Positions 26,123-37,099 of a DNA stretch of 64,000 nucleotides are shown here, one piece after another. The position numbers and the translations under genes were made by a program. The notes below the pieces were generated by a model. The model ran no database searches, was not told the origin of the DNA, and worked only from the letters and a program-made list of their open reading frames with translations. How positions within the stretch are numbered: the first letter of the stretch is position 1; each line of letters begins with the position of its first letter. Where the stretch lies: contig JAPDFW010000073.1 in NCBI GenBank assembly GCA_028826165.1, positions 1-64,000 on the forward strand. The letters run 5' to 3'. Origin of the DNA: Anaeramoeba ignava (Eukaryota; Metamonada; Anaeramoebidae).

Positions 26123-27896
26123 ATGGGAGACGAACTTTATAAATTAGTTGTTATTGGAGGTGGTTCAGGTAAAATGAATTAAAAGATATTTTTAATAGTT
26201 AATTTATTTTAAATCAATTTCATTATTTCAATCATTTATAATTTTATATTTAAAAAAAAAAAAACAAAATAACGGAAATGACACCCTTTTTTATATTTTT
26301 TTTATATTTAAAAAGTTTTTCTTTTTGCTTTTTTTTAAAAACAAGATTTAAGTCAAAAAAAATTTTTTTTTGAAAAGAGATCTTTTCTAAAAAAAAAAAA
26401 AAAAAAAAAAAACACTTATTTTTAATTAAAAATTTATTTAAAATTGATTGATCTTTTCTAATAATTTATTAAATTTATTAAAAAAAAAAACAACAAAATA
26501 TAAAAAAAAATTTATTTTGAAATAATTTAAAATAAAATAGTTGGAAAATCTTGTTTAACAGTTAGATATCTTCAAGGGAAATTTATTCAAGATTATGATC
26601 CAACAATTGGTAAAATTTAAATATAAATTTAAATACAAAATTTAAATATAAAAATTAAATATAAAATTTAAATATAAAAATTAAATACAAAATTAAATAC
26701 AAATTTAAAATATAAAAATTAAAATACAAATTTCAATATAAATTTAAATACAAATTTAAATACAAATTTAAATACAAAATTAAATATAAAATTTAAATAC
26801 AAATTTAAATATAAAATTTAATACAAAATTAAATATAAAATTAAATACAAAATTAAATATAAAATTAAATATAAAATTAAATATAAAATTTAAATACAAA
26901 TTTAATATAAAATTAAATATAAATTTAAATACAAATTAAATATAAAATTTAAATACAAATTTAAATACAAATTTAATATAAAATTTAATACAAAATTAAA
27001 TACAAAAATTAAATATAAAATTAAATATAAAATTTAATATTTTAGAGGAAAATTATCGTAAAATGGTAATTGTAGATGATAGACCATGTATGTTAGAGAT
27101 ACTTGATACAGCAGGACAAGAAGAATATAGAACAGTTAGAGATAAAGTAAAAAAAGAAACCAAAGAAGATTTATTTTCTATTATTTTATTCTATTGAATT
27201 ATTAACAATTTTCCACATTTTTTTTAATTAAAAAGTATTTAAAACAAGGACAAGGATTTCTTCTTTGTTACAGTATTACATCTCGTGCAAGTTTTTCTGA
27301 AGCAAAAAAACTTCATGAAACATTAAGAATAGTAAAAAAAACTAATAAAATTCCTATAGTAACTGTTGGTAATAAAACAGGTAATTAAAATTAAAATCAA
27401 AATTAAAATTAAAATTTATAATTAAAATTAAAATCAAATTTATAATTAAATTTATAATTAAAATTAAAATCAAAATTAAAATCAAAATTAAATTTATTTA
27501 GATCTTGAAAGTGATAGACTTGTTTCAACTGAAGAAGGAGAACAATTAGCTCAAGAATTTTCTTGTGAATTTATCGAAACGTAAAATTAAAATTTAAATC
27601 TAAATTAAAATTTAAATCTAAATTAAAATTAAAATTATAATCAAAATTAAAATCAAAATTAAAATTAAAATTATAATTAAAATTAAAATTAAAATTATAA
27701 TCAAAATCAAAATTAAAATCAAAATTAAAATTATAGATCTGCTAAAACAGGATTAAATGTTACAGAAGCTTATGAATCATTAGTTAGAGCTGTAAGAAAA
27801 TGGAAAATTGAACAAGAAACTTCTACAACAACTGTAACCACAAATGGTCAAAAACCTCAACTAAAGAAAAAAAAGAAGCTTTGTATGGTTATCTAA
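26123..27896 (+). CDS. Ras-family small GTPase, prenylated
   Basis: Exons: 26123-26168, 26541-26609, 27046-27146, 27236-27380, 27502-27580, 27737-27896; all GT-AG, in frame, 199 residues. G1 P-loop GGGSVGKS (Ras position 13 is Ser rather than Gly), switch I YDPTIEENYRK, G3 DTAGQEEY, G4 as NKTD (the usual NKxD), G5 ETSAK. The C-terminus has a Lys-rich stretch and ends CMVI, a CAAX box, so membrane anchoring by prenylation is expected. It belongs to the Ras/Rap branch, not Rho or Rab. Intron 1 splits the P-loop codon for Val. Intron 2 is a 436-nt AAATATAAAATTT-type repeat; intron 1 (372 nt) is AT-rich but less repetitive. Confidence 0.93.
26610..27045 (+). repeat. Ras intron 2: AAATATAAAATTTAAATACAAATTT repeats
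   Basis: A 436-nt intron of alternating AAATATAAAATT and AAATACAAATTT units, with no G between the splice sites. Confidence 0.85.
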
Positions 27897-28170
27897 AAAC
27901 TAAAGAAACGATAAGAACTTATTGTTCTTTAATCATTTTAATTTGACTTTTTTGTCCCTATTTTGTTTCTGCTTTGGATTTTTTTTTTACTTTTTTTTAC
28001 TGTTTTTTCGATCTTATTGTTTTCTCTTCATTTTTTTCATTCACAAAATCAATTCAAAAAAAAAATTTATTTTCTTTTTTTATTTTCTTTTTTATTTTTA
28101 TTTTTTATTTTTTTAAAAAGAATTTTTCATCATAGATCTTTTCTTCTTCTTTTTTTTTTGATTATTTTGA
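27897..28170. other. Convergent spacer between Ras and Maf genes
   Basis: T-rich 274-bp spacer between two converging stop codons. The open frames across it are Phe/Leu-rich and show no family similarity, so I treat it as 3' flank. Confidence 0.5.
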
Positions 28171-30737
28171 TTATTTTTTCTTTTCAATTTCTTCAAATTT
28201 TTCACTAACTTTTTCACAAAATTCAGAAAGAGGAAATCCAACAACACTAATAAAAAAAATTAATTAAATTTAAATAATTAAACAATTTAAATAATTAAAC
28301 AATTTAAATAATTACTTTGACCATGAACCATCAATTTTTTCAATTAAACAAACTCCCAATCCTTGAATAGCATAACCACCTGCTTTATCACTAAAAATTA
28401 TTTTCAATTTATATTTAGATTAAAAATTATTTTAAATTTATATTTAGATTAAAAATTATTTTTAAATTTATATTTAGATTAAAAATTATTTTATATTTAT
28501 ATTTAGATTAAAAATTATTTTAATTTATATTTAGATTAAAAATTATTTTTAATTTATATTTAGATTAAAAATTATTTTAATTTATATTTAGATTAAAAAT
28601 TATTTCAATTTTATATTTAGATTAAAAATTATTTTATATTTATATTTAAATTAAAAATTATTTTAAATTTATATTTAGATTAAAAATTATTTTCAATTTT
28701 ATATTTAGATTAAAAATTATTTTCAAATTTATATTTAGATTAAAAATTATTTCAAATTTATATTTAGATTAAAAATTATTTTATAATTTATATTTAGATT
28801 AAAAATTATTTTTTAAATTTATATTTAGATTAAAAATTATTTTATATTTATATTTAGATTAAAAATTATTTTTATATTTATATTTAGATTAAAAATTATT
28901 TTAAATTTATATTTAGATTAAAAATTATTTTAAATTTATATTTAGATTAAAAATTATTTCAAAATTTATATTTAGATTAAAAATTATTTTTAATTTATAT
29001 TTAGATTAAAAATTATTTTAAAATTATATTTAGATTAAAAATTATTTTAAATTTATATTTAGATTAAAAATTATTTTAATTTTATATTTAGATTAAAAAT
29101 TATTTCAAATTTATATTTAGATTAAAAATTATTTCAAATTTATATTTAGATTAAAAATTATTTCAAATTTATATTTAGATTAAAAATTATTTTAAATTTA
29201 TATTTAGATTAAAAATTATTTTAATTTTTATATTTAGATTAAAAATTATTTCAATTTAAATTTAGATTAAAAATTAATTCAAATTATATTTAGATTAAAA
29301 ATTATTTTAATTTATATTTAGATTAAAAATTATTTCAAATTTATATTTAGATTAAAAATTATTTTAAATTTATATTTAGATTAAAAATTATTTTAAATTT
29401 ATATTTAGATTAAAAATTATTTTAAATTTATATTTAGATTAAAAATTATATTTCAAATTTATATTTAGATTAAAAAATTATTTTCAATTTATATTTAGAT
29501 TAAAAATTATTTTTCAAATTTTATATTTAGATTAAAAATTATTTCAAATTATATTTAGATTAAAAATTATTTTATATTTATATTTAGATTAAAAATTATT
29601 TTATATTTATATTTAGATTAAAAATTATTTTAAATTTATATTTAGATTAAAAATTATTTTAAATTTATATTTAGATTAAAAATTATTTTTAATTTATATT
29701 TAGATTAAAAATTATTTTATATTTATATTTAGATTAAAAATTATTTTCAATTTATATTTAGATTAAAAATTATTTTCAATTTATATTTAGATTAAAAATT
29801 ATTTTCAAATTATATTTAGATTAAAAATTATTTCAAATTTATATTTAGATTAAAAATTATTTCAATTTATATTTAGATTAAAAATTATTTTAAATTTATA
29901 TTTAGATTAAAAATTATTTAAATTTATATTTAGATTAAAAATTATTTTAAATTTATATTTAGATTAAAAATTATTTTAAATTTATATTTAGATTAAAAAT
30001 TATTTCAAATTTATATTTAGATTAAAAATTATTTCAATTTATATTTAGATTAAAAATTATTTAAATTTATATTTAGATTAAAAATTATTTTAATTTAAAT
30101 CACATTGGTTCAGATGTATCAATATATGCATTAATTGATTCTGTAGATAAATTTTTAAAAAAAACAGATGTTGAATTTGAAAAAGTTATGCAATTTTCAT
30201 CAGAAGAAAATTTAGGAAAAAGTAAAGTAACACCAGAAATAACATTGTGTTGTTTTCCAGATAAAAAAGAAAGCATTTTAAAAGAATTTTCTTTTGTTTT
30301 TGGTTTTCCCATCACAAAACGATCTCCAATTTGAAGAAAAACTGGATTATTCTTTAGATCTTCAGGAATTTCTTGTTCAATTTTCGCAGAAATAACAGTA
30401 TCACAACTGATTATTAAATCAGGTTTTTGATTTTCTGAATTTAATTTGTTCATAACAGTAAGTCCTTTTTGTTTAGAATTTTCTAATACATATTCATTAA
30501 CTGTTGAAAATTTAACAGGATCTAAACTTGATTCATCAAAATCTGAAGGAATTATTCTAAAATTGATTTTTAATGATTCAAGAAGTTCTTTTCTTCTTGG
30601 AGAATCTATTTTTTATATATAAAAAAAAATCAATCAAAAAAAATTTTTTTTTTTTTTTTTTTCTGTTAAATTTAATAATTACTACTAGCAAGAATAATAT
30701 CAAATTTATTAAATTCTTTTAATTTTGTTAAAAACAT
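28171..30737 (-). CDS. Maf/ASMTL-type nucleotide pyrophosphatase
   Basis: Exons (minus): 30737-30683, 30605-30104, 28390-28316, 28246-28171; GT-AG, in frame, 235 residues. Family motifs: DIILAS.SPRRKELLES at the N-terminus, PSDFDESS, SCDTVIS, the KP.....A-type block with FLSGKQHNVISGVTLL, TSEPIDKAGGYAIQG, and NVVGFPLSEF near the end. Maf proteins hydrolyse non-canonical nucleoside triphosphates (dTTP/UTP, modified bases) and act as house-cleaning enzymes. No methyltransferase part is present, unlike human ASMTL. A 1713-nt satellite-like intron interrupts the gene just before the DKAGGYAIQG block. Confidence 0.88.
28391..30103 (-). repeat. Maf intron 2: ~29-bp satellite with conserved core and variable spacers
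   Basis: The 1713-nt intron holds roughly 57 tandem copies of a ~29-bp unit. On the plus strand each copy has the core ATATTTAGATTAAAAATTAT, almost invariant, separated by 6-12 bp variable AT spacers (tcaaattt, tttaaattt, tttatattt). No other repeat in the window has such a conserved core. Confidence 0.92.
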
Positions 30738-30875
30738 TGAATTTGATTGAAGAAAAATGAAAAAAATTTTTTTTGGTTTTTATTCTTTTGAAAGAAAAAA
30801 TTTTTTCCATTTTTCAAAAATTAAAAATGAAGAAAGAAAAAGAAAATGAAAATGAAAATGGGAAAAGATGAAAAG

Positions 30876-33740
30876 TTATTGATCTTTATCAACACTTTTA
30901 TCATCATCAATTTGATTTTCATTTTCATTTTGATTTTGATTTTGATTTTGATTTTGATTTTGATTTTGATTTTGATTTTGATTTTGATTTTGATTTTGAT
31001 TTTCATTTTCATTTTCATCATCTTCAAGAACAATTTCTTGATTTTCAGTATTTTTTTGAATATAACTATGATTATGAATATTCTCAACAGAATCATTTTC
31101 ATCATTTTCACCATTTTCATCATTATTACTATTATAAGTATTAGTATTAAAATCATCTTGAGTTTCTTCTTCCTTTTTTGGTTCTTTGAGTAATTTTGCT
31201 TCCATACTATCTTCATTGATATCCTTATTCAAATCATTATCACTATTATTATTATTATTATTCAAATCAATTGAAGAAACTTGATTTATATCCAAAACAA
31301 CATCCTTATTTTTTTCCTTTCCATTTTTGGATTGATTTCCCGAACTTCTTTGATCAGGACTAGCATATTTATATTTTCGAGCAATTAATATGAACAAAAA
31401 CAAGAACACAATCATCAAGAAAGCGTAGAAAAAATATTCAAGATGTTTCTTGCTAAACAAAGAAGCCTCTGCAATAATTGAAACAATCAAGTTTCCAATA
31501 GCAGTTGTTAATAACCAAAGAGCCATCACAATGGATTTCATTGAATTTGCTGATTGTGAATAAGCGAGCTCAAGTCCAGTTATGGAAACTAATGTTTCTC
31601 CTGCGCTTAATATAAAGTATGATATTGCTTGATACCAAAATGTTATTGTTTTTGGTGGGTTGTTATCAATGAAAAATTGTATTATTCCTGCAGAGACAAA
31701 GCTTAGTGATGTTAAGAAAAATCCTATTGCCATTCTTTTTAATGGGCGAAGATCTATCCCTCTTTTTCGTAATGATGGATATATTACTTTGTCAAATAGT
31801 GGAATTGTTACCATAAGTAAAAGTGGATTTAACACTTGTACTTGAGCTGCTGGAATTTCATATGATGCAATATGAAGATCCATTTCTTTTGATTGAAGAA
31901 CCCATCGACTTTAAATATTTATATTATTTATTTATATTGAATATTTATATTATTTGTATTAAATATTTATATTATTTATATTATTTATATTATTTATATT
32001 ATTTATATTATTTATATTATTTATATTAAATATTTATATTATTTTTATTAAATATTTATAATATTTATATTAAATATTTTGATTATTTGTATTAAATATT
32101 TATATTATTTATATTATTTATATTAAATATTTATATTATTTATATTAAATATTTATATTATTTTTATTAAATATTTATATTATTTTTATTAAATATTTTG
32201 ATTAAATTGAAAAAAAAAAAACCTCGAAGATTGATCATATAAAGACCAAAAAATTGGAATTGGAACAAATATTATCAAAACATGAAACACTGTTTTTAAA
32301 TCTTCAACAAGTTGCTTTCCATACTTATCTTCTGCCCAATCTAACCAATGCTTTTTTTTGACATAATTTCCTGCTTTTTTTGCTCTTCTTTTATTTCTAC
32401 AAGAATAGAAAATAGCTTTTATTGATTTTGTAATTAATTTATCAGTTGGTGGAATCTAAAGAAAAAAGAAAAAAAGAAACAAAATTTTTAATTAATTTTT
32501 TTTTCCGATTTTGAATTTGGACTTAAATTTGAAACAAAAAAATCAAAATTACAATTTTATAAGACCTTTTTCCAGCAAGAAACATTATAACGGAAAAGAA
32601 CATTAAAATAACAGGAATTCCAAAAGCATAAAAATATGATAAATATTTTTCAACAATTGGAGTTACAAGCATACTTAATAAACTACCAACATTAATACTA
32701 ATATAAAAAAGAGAGAAAATTCTTGACAGAAGTCTTGGCGTCACATTAAAGAGTTGATCTCCAAGAAAAGAAGACACATTTGGCTTTATAGATCCAGTTC
32801 CAAGACTATTTGTTTTTTTATAAAAAATTAATTCGAAAATTTTGTTTTAAATTCAAATCCAATTTTGATTTAAATTCAAAACAATATTTGCATTTACGCA
32901 ATAAGAAATAATCCAACAAAAGTTAACCAAGCGCGAGGAGAACCTAAAGCTGATAGAGATAAAGCAGTCCCACCAAGAAGATAAACAACAGAAAAGTATA
33001 AAATTGTCTTAAATTTTCCTGAAATAATTTTTTAAAATTTTTTTTTTAAAATTTTTTTAAAAAGTGGATTGTTTAGTTGATCAAAAAGAAATTTGGATAT
33101 TTTAAATTGAATTTGATTAAACTAAAGATACCCAAACAAGAATCTGCAACCAAAGCACCTAAAACAATTGATATTATTTAGTAAAAAATTAATTTGAGAA
33201 AAAAAGAGTTTTTAAAATGGAAAAAATTTTTCAAAATTTTTAATTTAAAATATTATTACCTTCAAGTGGCAAAAAATAAGCAGCAAAAATGAATAAATGA
33301 TAAACGCTTGTTGCATGATTTTCTGAGTAATGAAGTTCGTCAGTTAAAAATAGAATTAAAATAGCTCTAATTCCTTTTAAAAAAAAAGCAAAGAAATTTT
33401 AATTGATTTAAATTAAATTAAATAAAATTACTTGAAAATTTTTTAATTAAAAAAATCCAAATAATTTCAAACCATAATAACAAAATCTCTCAGAAAATTC
33501 AGATCCAAGAATAAAGTAAAAACGACCAGGAAATCTAAATTTTTCTTCATTTTCATCTAATGCGATATATTTTCGTCGATGTTTTAATTTAATTTGATTT
33601 TCATTTTGGATTTGATTTTCAATTTGGATTTCATTTTGATTTTGATTTTGATTTTGATTTTCATTTTGATTTTGATTTTCATTTTCATTCATTTCTTCAA
33701 GTAGTTTTGCTTTATTATTATCTTGATTAAAATCATCCAT
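30876..33740 (-). CDS. POT/PTR-family proton-coupled oligopeptide transporter
   Basis: Exons (minus): 33740-33473, 33373-33260, 33158-33132, 33018-32898, 32805-32553, 32455-32223, 31908-30876; all GT-AG, in frame, 682 residues. Family signatures: GSEFSERFCYYGIRAILILF (E-x-x-E-R-F/C-Y-Y-G), GALVADSCLGKFKTI, GTGSIKPNVSSFLGDQ, FSLFYISINVGSLLS, FWSLYDQSSSRWVLQS. About twelve membrane helices are expected. The N-terminus (~50 residues) is an Asn/Gln/Glu repeat and the C-terminal ~150 residues are an acidic Asn/Gln-rich tail, both cytosolic. In the family it imports di/tripeptides or nitrate with protons. Exon 3 is only 27 nt. Confidence 0.92.
31909..32222 (-). repeat. POT intron 6: TTATATTATT / AAATATTTATATTATT repeats
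   Basis: A 314-nt intron of TTATATTATT and TTAAATATTTATATTATT units between the exon encoding FWSLYDQSS and the last exon. Confidence 0.85.
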
Positions 33741-33992
33741 TGTTTTTTTTTTCTTTTATTATTTTGTTTTTTTTTTGGTTTCTTTTATTTTTTATTTAAT
33801 TTTTATATAATTTGGATTGTTGAAAATTAAAGAATAAAATTTAACAGAAAAAAAAATTTATGAAAAATTAAAAAAGAAAGAAAGGAAAAAAATGAAAAAA
33901 AAAAAAAAATTTTTTTTAATATTTTTAAATTTGGGGAGTTTATTAAATTTTTAATTGGAAAAAATTTAAAGTAATTTTATTTGAAATTTATT
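33741..33992. promoter_or_regulatory. POT promoter / U2AF65 3' flank
   Basis: A 252-bp gap between the POT start and the U2AF65 stop (both on minus). It contains aaaaaaatgaaaaaaaaaaaa at about 33887-33908, the minus-strand form of the TTTTTCATTTTTT element. Confidence 0.35.
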
Positions 33993-36862
33993 TTAATTTT
34001 TTTGATAAAAGATATTTTTTGGAGTTGATCTAAGGAGTTGATTATATTTTTCTTCATCAAAATAAGAAACAATACATAATCTTGAACAAAAAACTTTTCC
34101 AGCTAATCCAACTTCTGCTTTTTCTGCAGAATTTTGATCTTCGAATTTAATTAAAATTTTTGAAAGATTCATTTCAATTTCTTTTTCAATTTGATTTTGA
34201 TTTTGATTTTCAATTTCAATTTGATTTTGATTTTGAATTTGATTTTGAATTTGATTTTGAGTTTGATTTTGATTTTCATTTTGATTTTCATTTTGATTTC
34301 GATTTTGATTTTGATTTTGATTTTGATTTTCAATTTCAATTTCATTTTGATTTTGATTTCGATTTTGATTTTCAATTTCATTTTGATTTTGAACTTGAAT
34401 TTGATTTTCAATTTCATTTTGATTTTGATTTTGATTTTCAATTTGATTTTGATTTTGATTTTCATTTTCAATTTCATTTTCAATTTGATTTTGATTTTCA
34501 TTTTCAATTTCATTTTGATTTTCATTTTGATTTTGATTTTGATTTTGATTTTGATTTTCATTTTCAATTTCAATTTGATTTTGATTTTCATTTTCAATTT
34601 GATTTTCAATTTGATTTTCAATTTCATTTTGATTTTCAATTTGAATTTCAATTTGATTTTCAATTTGATTTTCATTTTGATTTTCAATTTTATTTTCAAT
34701 TTCATTTTCATTTTCATTTTGATTTTGATTTTCAATTTCATTTTGATTTTCAATTTCATTTTGATTTTCAATTTCATTTTGATTTTCATTTTGATTTTGA
34801 TTTTGAATTTCATTTTGATTTTGATTTTGAATTTGATTTTGATTTTGATTTTGATTTTGATTTTCAATTTGATTTTGATTTTGATTTTCATTTTGATTTT
34901 GATTTTGATTTTGATTTTGATTTTCAATTTCAATTTCATTTTGATTTTGAATTTGATTTTCATTTTGATTTTCAATTTGATTTTCAATTTGATTTTCATT
35001 TTGATTTTCATTTTGATTTTCAATTTTATTTTGATTTCCAATTTTATTTTTATTATTTTTATTATTTTTATTATTTTTATTATTTTTATTTTTATTTTCT
35101 AAACTAATTTGTTGGATTGTTATTGATTGAACTTCTCCAAATTCCGAACATTTAAGTTTAATATTTTCCATCATCTTAAGAAATAATTTTGAATTATGAA
35201 CCATTTTTGGATTTAAAATATTCATTAAACAAATTATTCTACTTTTAAAAATACCAGGAAGTGATTGTTCTTCATCAACTAATTCCATTTTTCCAAATGA
35301 AATTTCAAAATCGAATATTTTTTCTATACTAAGTTCATCAAAAATTTGTTGTGGAATAATAGATTTAACAATAGGATCTTTTGGAAAAAATCCATGTGAT
35401 TGAATTGGTGCTTCTATATTTGATTGATTATATAGTTGTGTTTGTTGTGCAATTCGGTTGATAACTTCTGAAAAACCATGATTCTTTTTTTTTTTTTTTT
35501 TGATTTAAAATTGATTTAAATTATTTTTAAAATTGATTCAAAATTTACACTTCTAATTCTTGTATTGGCTTTACGAACTACTAACTCTTTTCCTTCTAAT
35601 TCTTGACCATTCAAACTTGTACAAATTTTATCAATATTTTCAGGATCAACAAATTCAAAAAATCCAAAACCACGATAAGAGTTAGTCTTTGTATTAACAA
35701 CCAAAGCCAAAGATTTAACGTTTCCATAAGGCAAAATTAATTTTCTTGCTTCCTCTTCAGACCAAGTTAAAGGTAACCCTCCAATAAAAACTAAACCAGG
35801 AAAATCATCCTTCAAAATATTAATATCAATTTGCGGTTCTGGATTTGGATCCGGAACATAATACGAAGGACGAGATATTTTCAAAGGAAATCCATTATAT
35901 TGGATTCCATCAAGTTTTAAAGAGTCTGTTGCCAATTTCTTTGTTTTGAAAGTGATAAATGAAAATTTTTTGTGGAGATTAATATAAAGTTTATCAATGC
36001 AAGTGTCTGCTCTTTCCACTCCAAGTGATTTCAATGTTTTTATAAACAAATCCTTTAGTTCTTGGTATTGAGTATTTGGTGGGATATTTCCAATATATAT
36101 TTGATAAGGTGCGAGTTGTTTTTCATCAAGTAGTCTCAATGATTTTTGTTTTGGAATAAATTCAGAAATTGGTAAATTGCCAATATTATTGCTGATGTTT
36201 TTTTGCTGATCCAAATTATTATTTATGCTTTTTTGCTGATCCAAATTATTATTTATGTTTTTTTGCTGATTCAAATTCATTTGATTTTGAGCAAATCCTG
36301 AAAATTGAGAATTTTTTTGTAAATTATTCATTGCTTTAACAGCTCCATGAAAGTTAAATATTGGATTTGGAAAAAGTATTGGTGCTTTTGGCTGAGCATT
36401 TATCATTGCAGCAATTTCTTGTGCTTTTTGAAGCGGATTTAGCGTGGATTTTGTATCCCATCCACCTGATTCTTTAAACCCAGTTTTGCGGAATTTTTCT
36501 AAATGACTGAGATAATTTTGCTCTTCTTTTTTATTTGTTTTAATTTCCAAAACTTCGCGATTTTCAAATTTTTCTTGATTTTGGTTTGATTTTCTTCTTC
36601 TATTTATTGGACTTTGTGAACGTGAATGTGAATGTGAATGTGAAGTTGATTTTGAATCCGAATCTGAATAGGAGCTTGTATTTGAATAAGATTCGGTGTT
36701 TCTTGAATGGTGATGTTTATGACTGTGATGTTTGTGATGATGTCGAGATCGTTTTTCTTGATGTTTACTGTGTTTGTGGTGCTTATAATGATGTGTGTGT
36801 TGCTCTTTGCGTTTGTGATGATTGTGTCGATGATTGTGTTGATTTCTATCAATATAACTCAT
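33993..36862 (-). CDS. U2AF2: U2AF large subunit (U2AF65) with UHM split by a low-complexity insert
   Basis: Exons (minus): 36862-35549 and 35483-33993; GT-AG, in frame, 934 residues. Residues 1-85 are His/Ser/Arg-rich, where U2AF65 normally has an RS domain. A ULM-like Trp lies at SGGWD (~135). RRM1 ~252-335 (QIYIGNIPPN), RRM2 ~354-432 (LVFIGGLPLTWSEEEA, RGFGFFEF). The UHM starts ~519 with SRIICLMNIL, runs to SITIQQISLE, then is interrupted by ~307 residues of Asn/Gln/Glu/Ile repeat (568-874) before resuming with ILIKFEDQNSAEKAEVGLAG and ending ~934. U2AF65 reads the polypyrimidine tract at 3' splice sites and its UHM binds SF1/SF3B1. The usual R-x-F of the UHM is KVF here. Confidence 0.9.
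34170..35100 (-). repeat. Coding low-complexity tract (Asn-Gln / Glu-Asn) in U2AF65
   Basis: About 930 bp of AATCAAAATCAAAATGAAAA-type sense sequence encode (NQ)n, (NE)n and (IE/IQ)n. All three frames stay open over hundreds of bases on both strands because of the repeat, which produces spurious FDFD and MKIKIK reading frames. Confidence 0.9.
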
Positions 36863-37099
36863 TTTAAAAAAATGAAAAGAAAAAAATGAAAAGAAAAAAA
36901 TGAAAAGAAAAAAAAGAAAATTTTAAATTTTTCTCCTTTCTTCTTTTAATTTCTTTTTAAATTCTTTTTAAATTCTTTTTAAATTCTTTTTAAATTCATT
37001 TTTAAAATAATTCCAAATTTTCTCTATTTTTAAATTTGTTTTAAAATTGTTTTTAAAATGGTTTAAAATTATTTTTCATTTTTTTTTTTTCTTTTTATT
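36863..37099. promoter_or_regulatory. Divergent promoter region, U2AF65 / macroglobulin-Ubl gene
   Basis: A 237-bp gap with three aaaaatgaaaag repeats just upstream of U2AF65 (36866-36908), a tandem ctttttaaatt repeat (36950-36995), and tttttcatttttttttttc at about 37074-37092, eight bases before the ATG at 37100. Confidence 0.45.

Noticed and set aside
26169..26540. Possible snoRNA or U6-like RNA in Ras intron 1 because of a less AT-rich patch (acggaaatgacaccc)
   Set aside because: No C/D or H/ACA boxes, no stable stem and no match to the U6 core could be seen.
26123..26560. One-residue insertion in the Ras P-loop
   Set aside because: A first reading gave an extra Gly; correct splicing of the split Val codon gives the normal eight-residue loop.
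27922..28208. Phe-rich ORFs downstream of Ras
   Set aside because: They lie in a T-rich convergent 3' flank and overlap the Maf gene's last exon on the other strand.
28391..30103. CRISPR array, because of constant core and variable spacers
   Set aside because: Spacers are only 6-12 bp of AT sequence, the locus is a eukaryotic intron, and there are no cas genes.
34160..35107. Plus-strand frames of alternating Phe-Asp and Ile-Leu, and a minus frame of Lys-Ile
   Set aside because: They are shadows of the U2AF65 Asn/Gln/Glu tract; the real frame connects two halves of a UHM domain.
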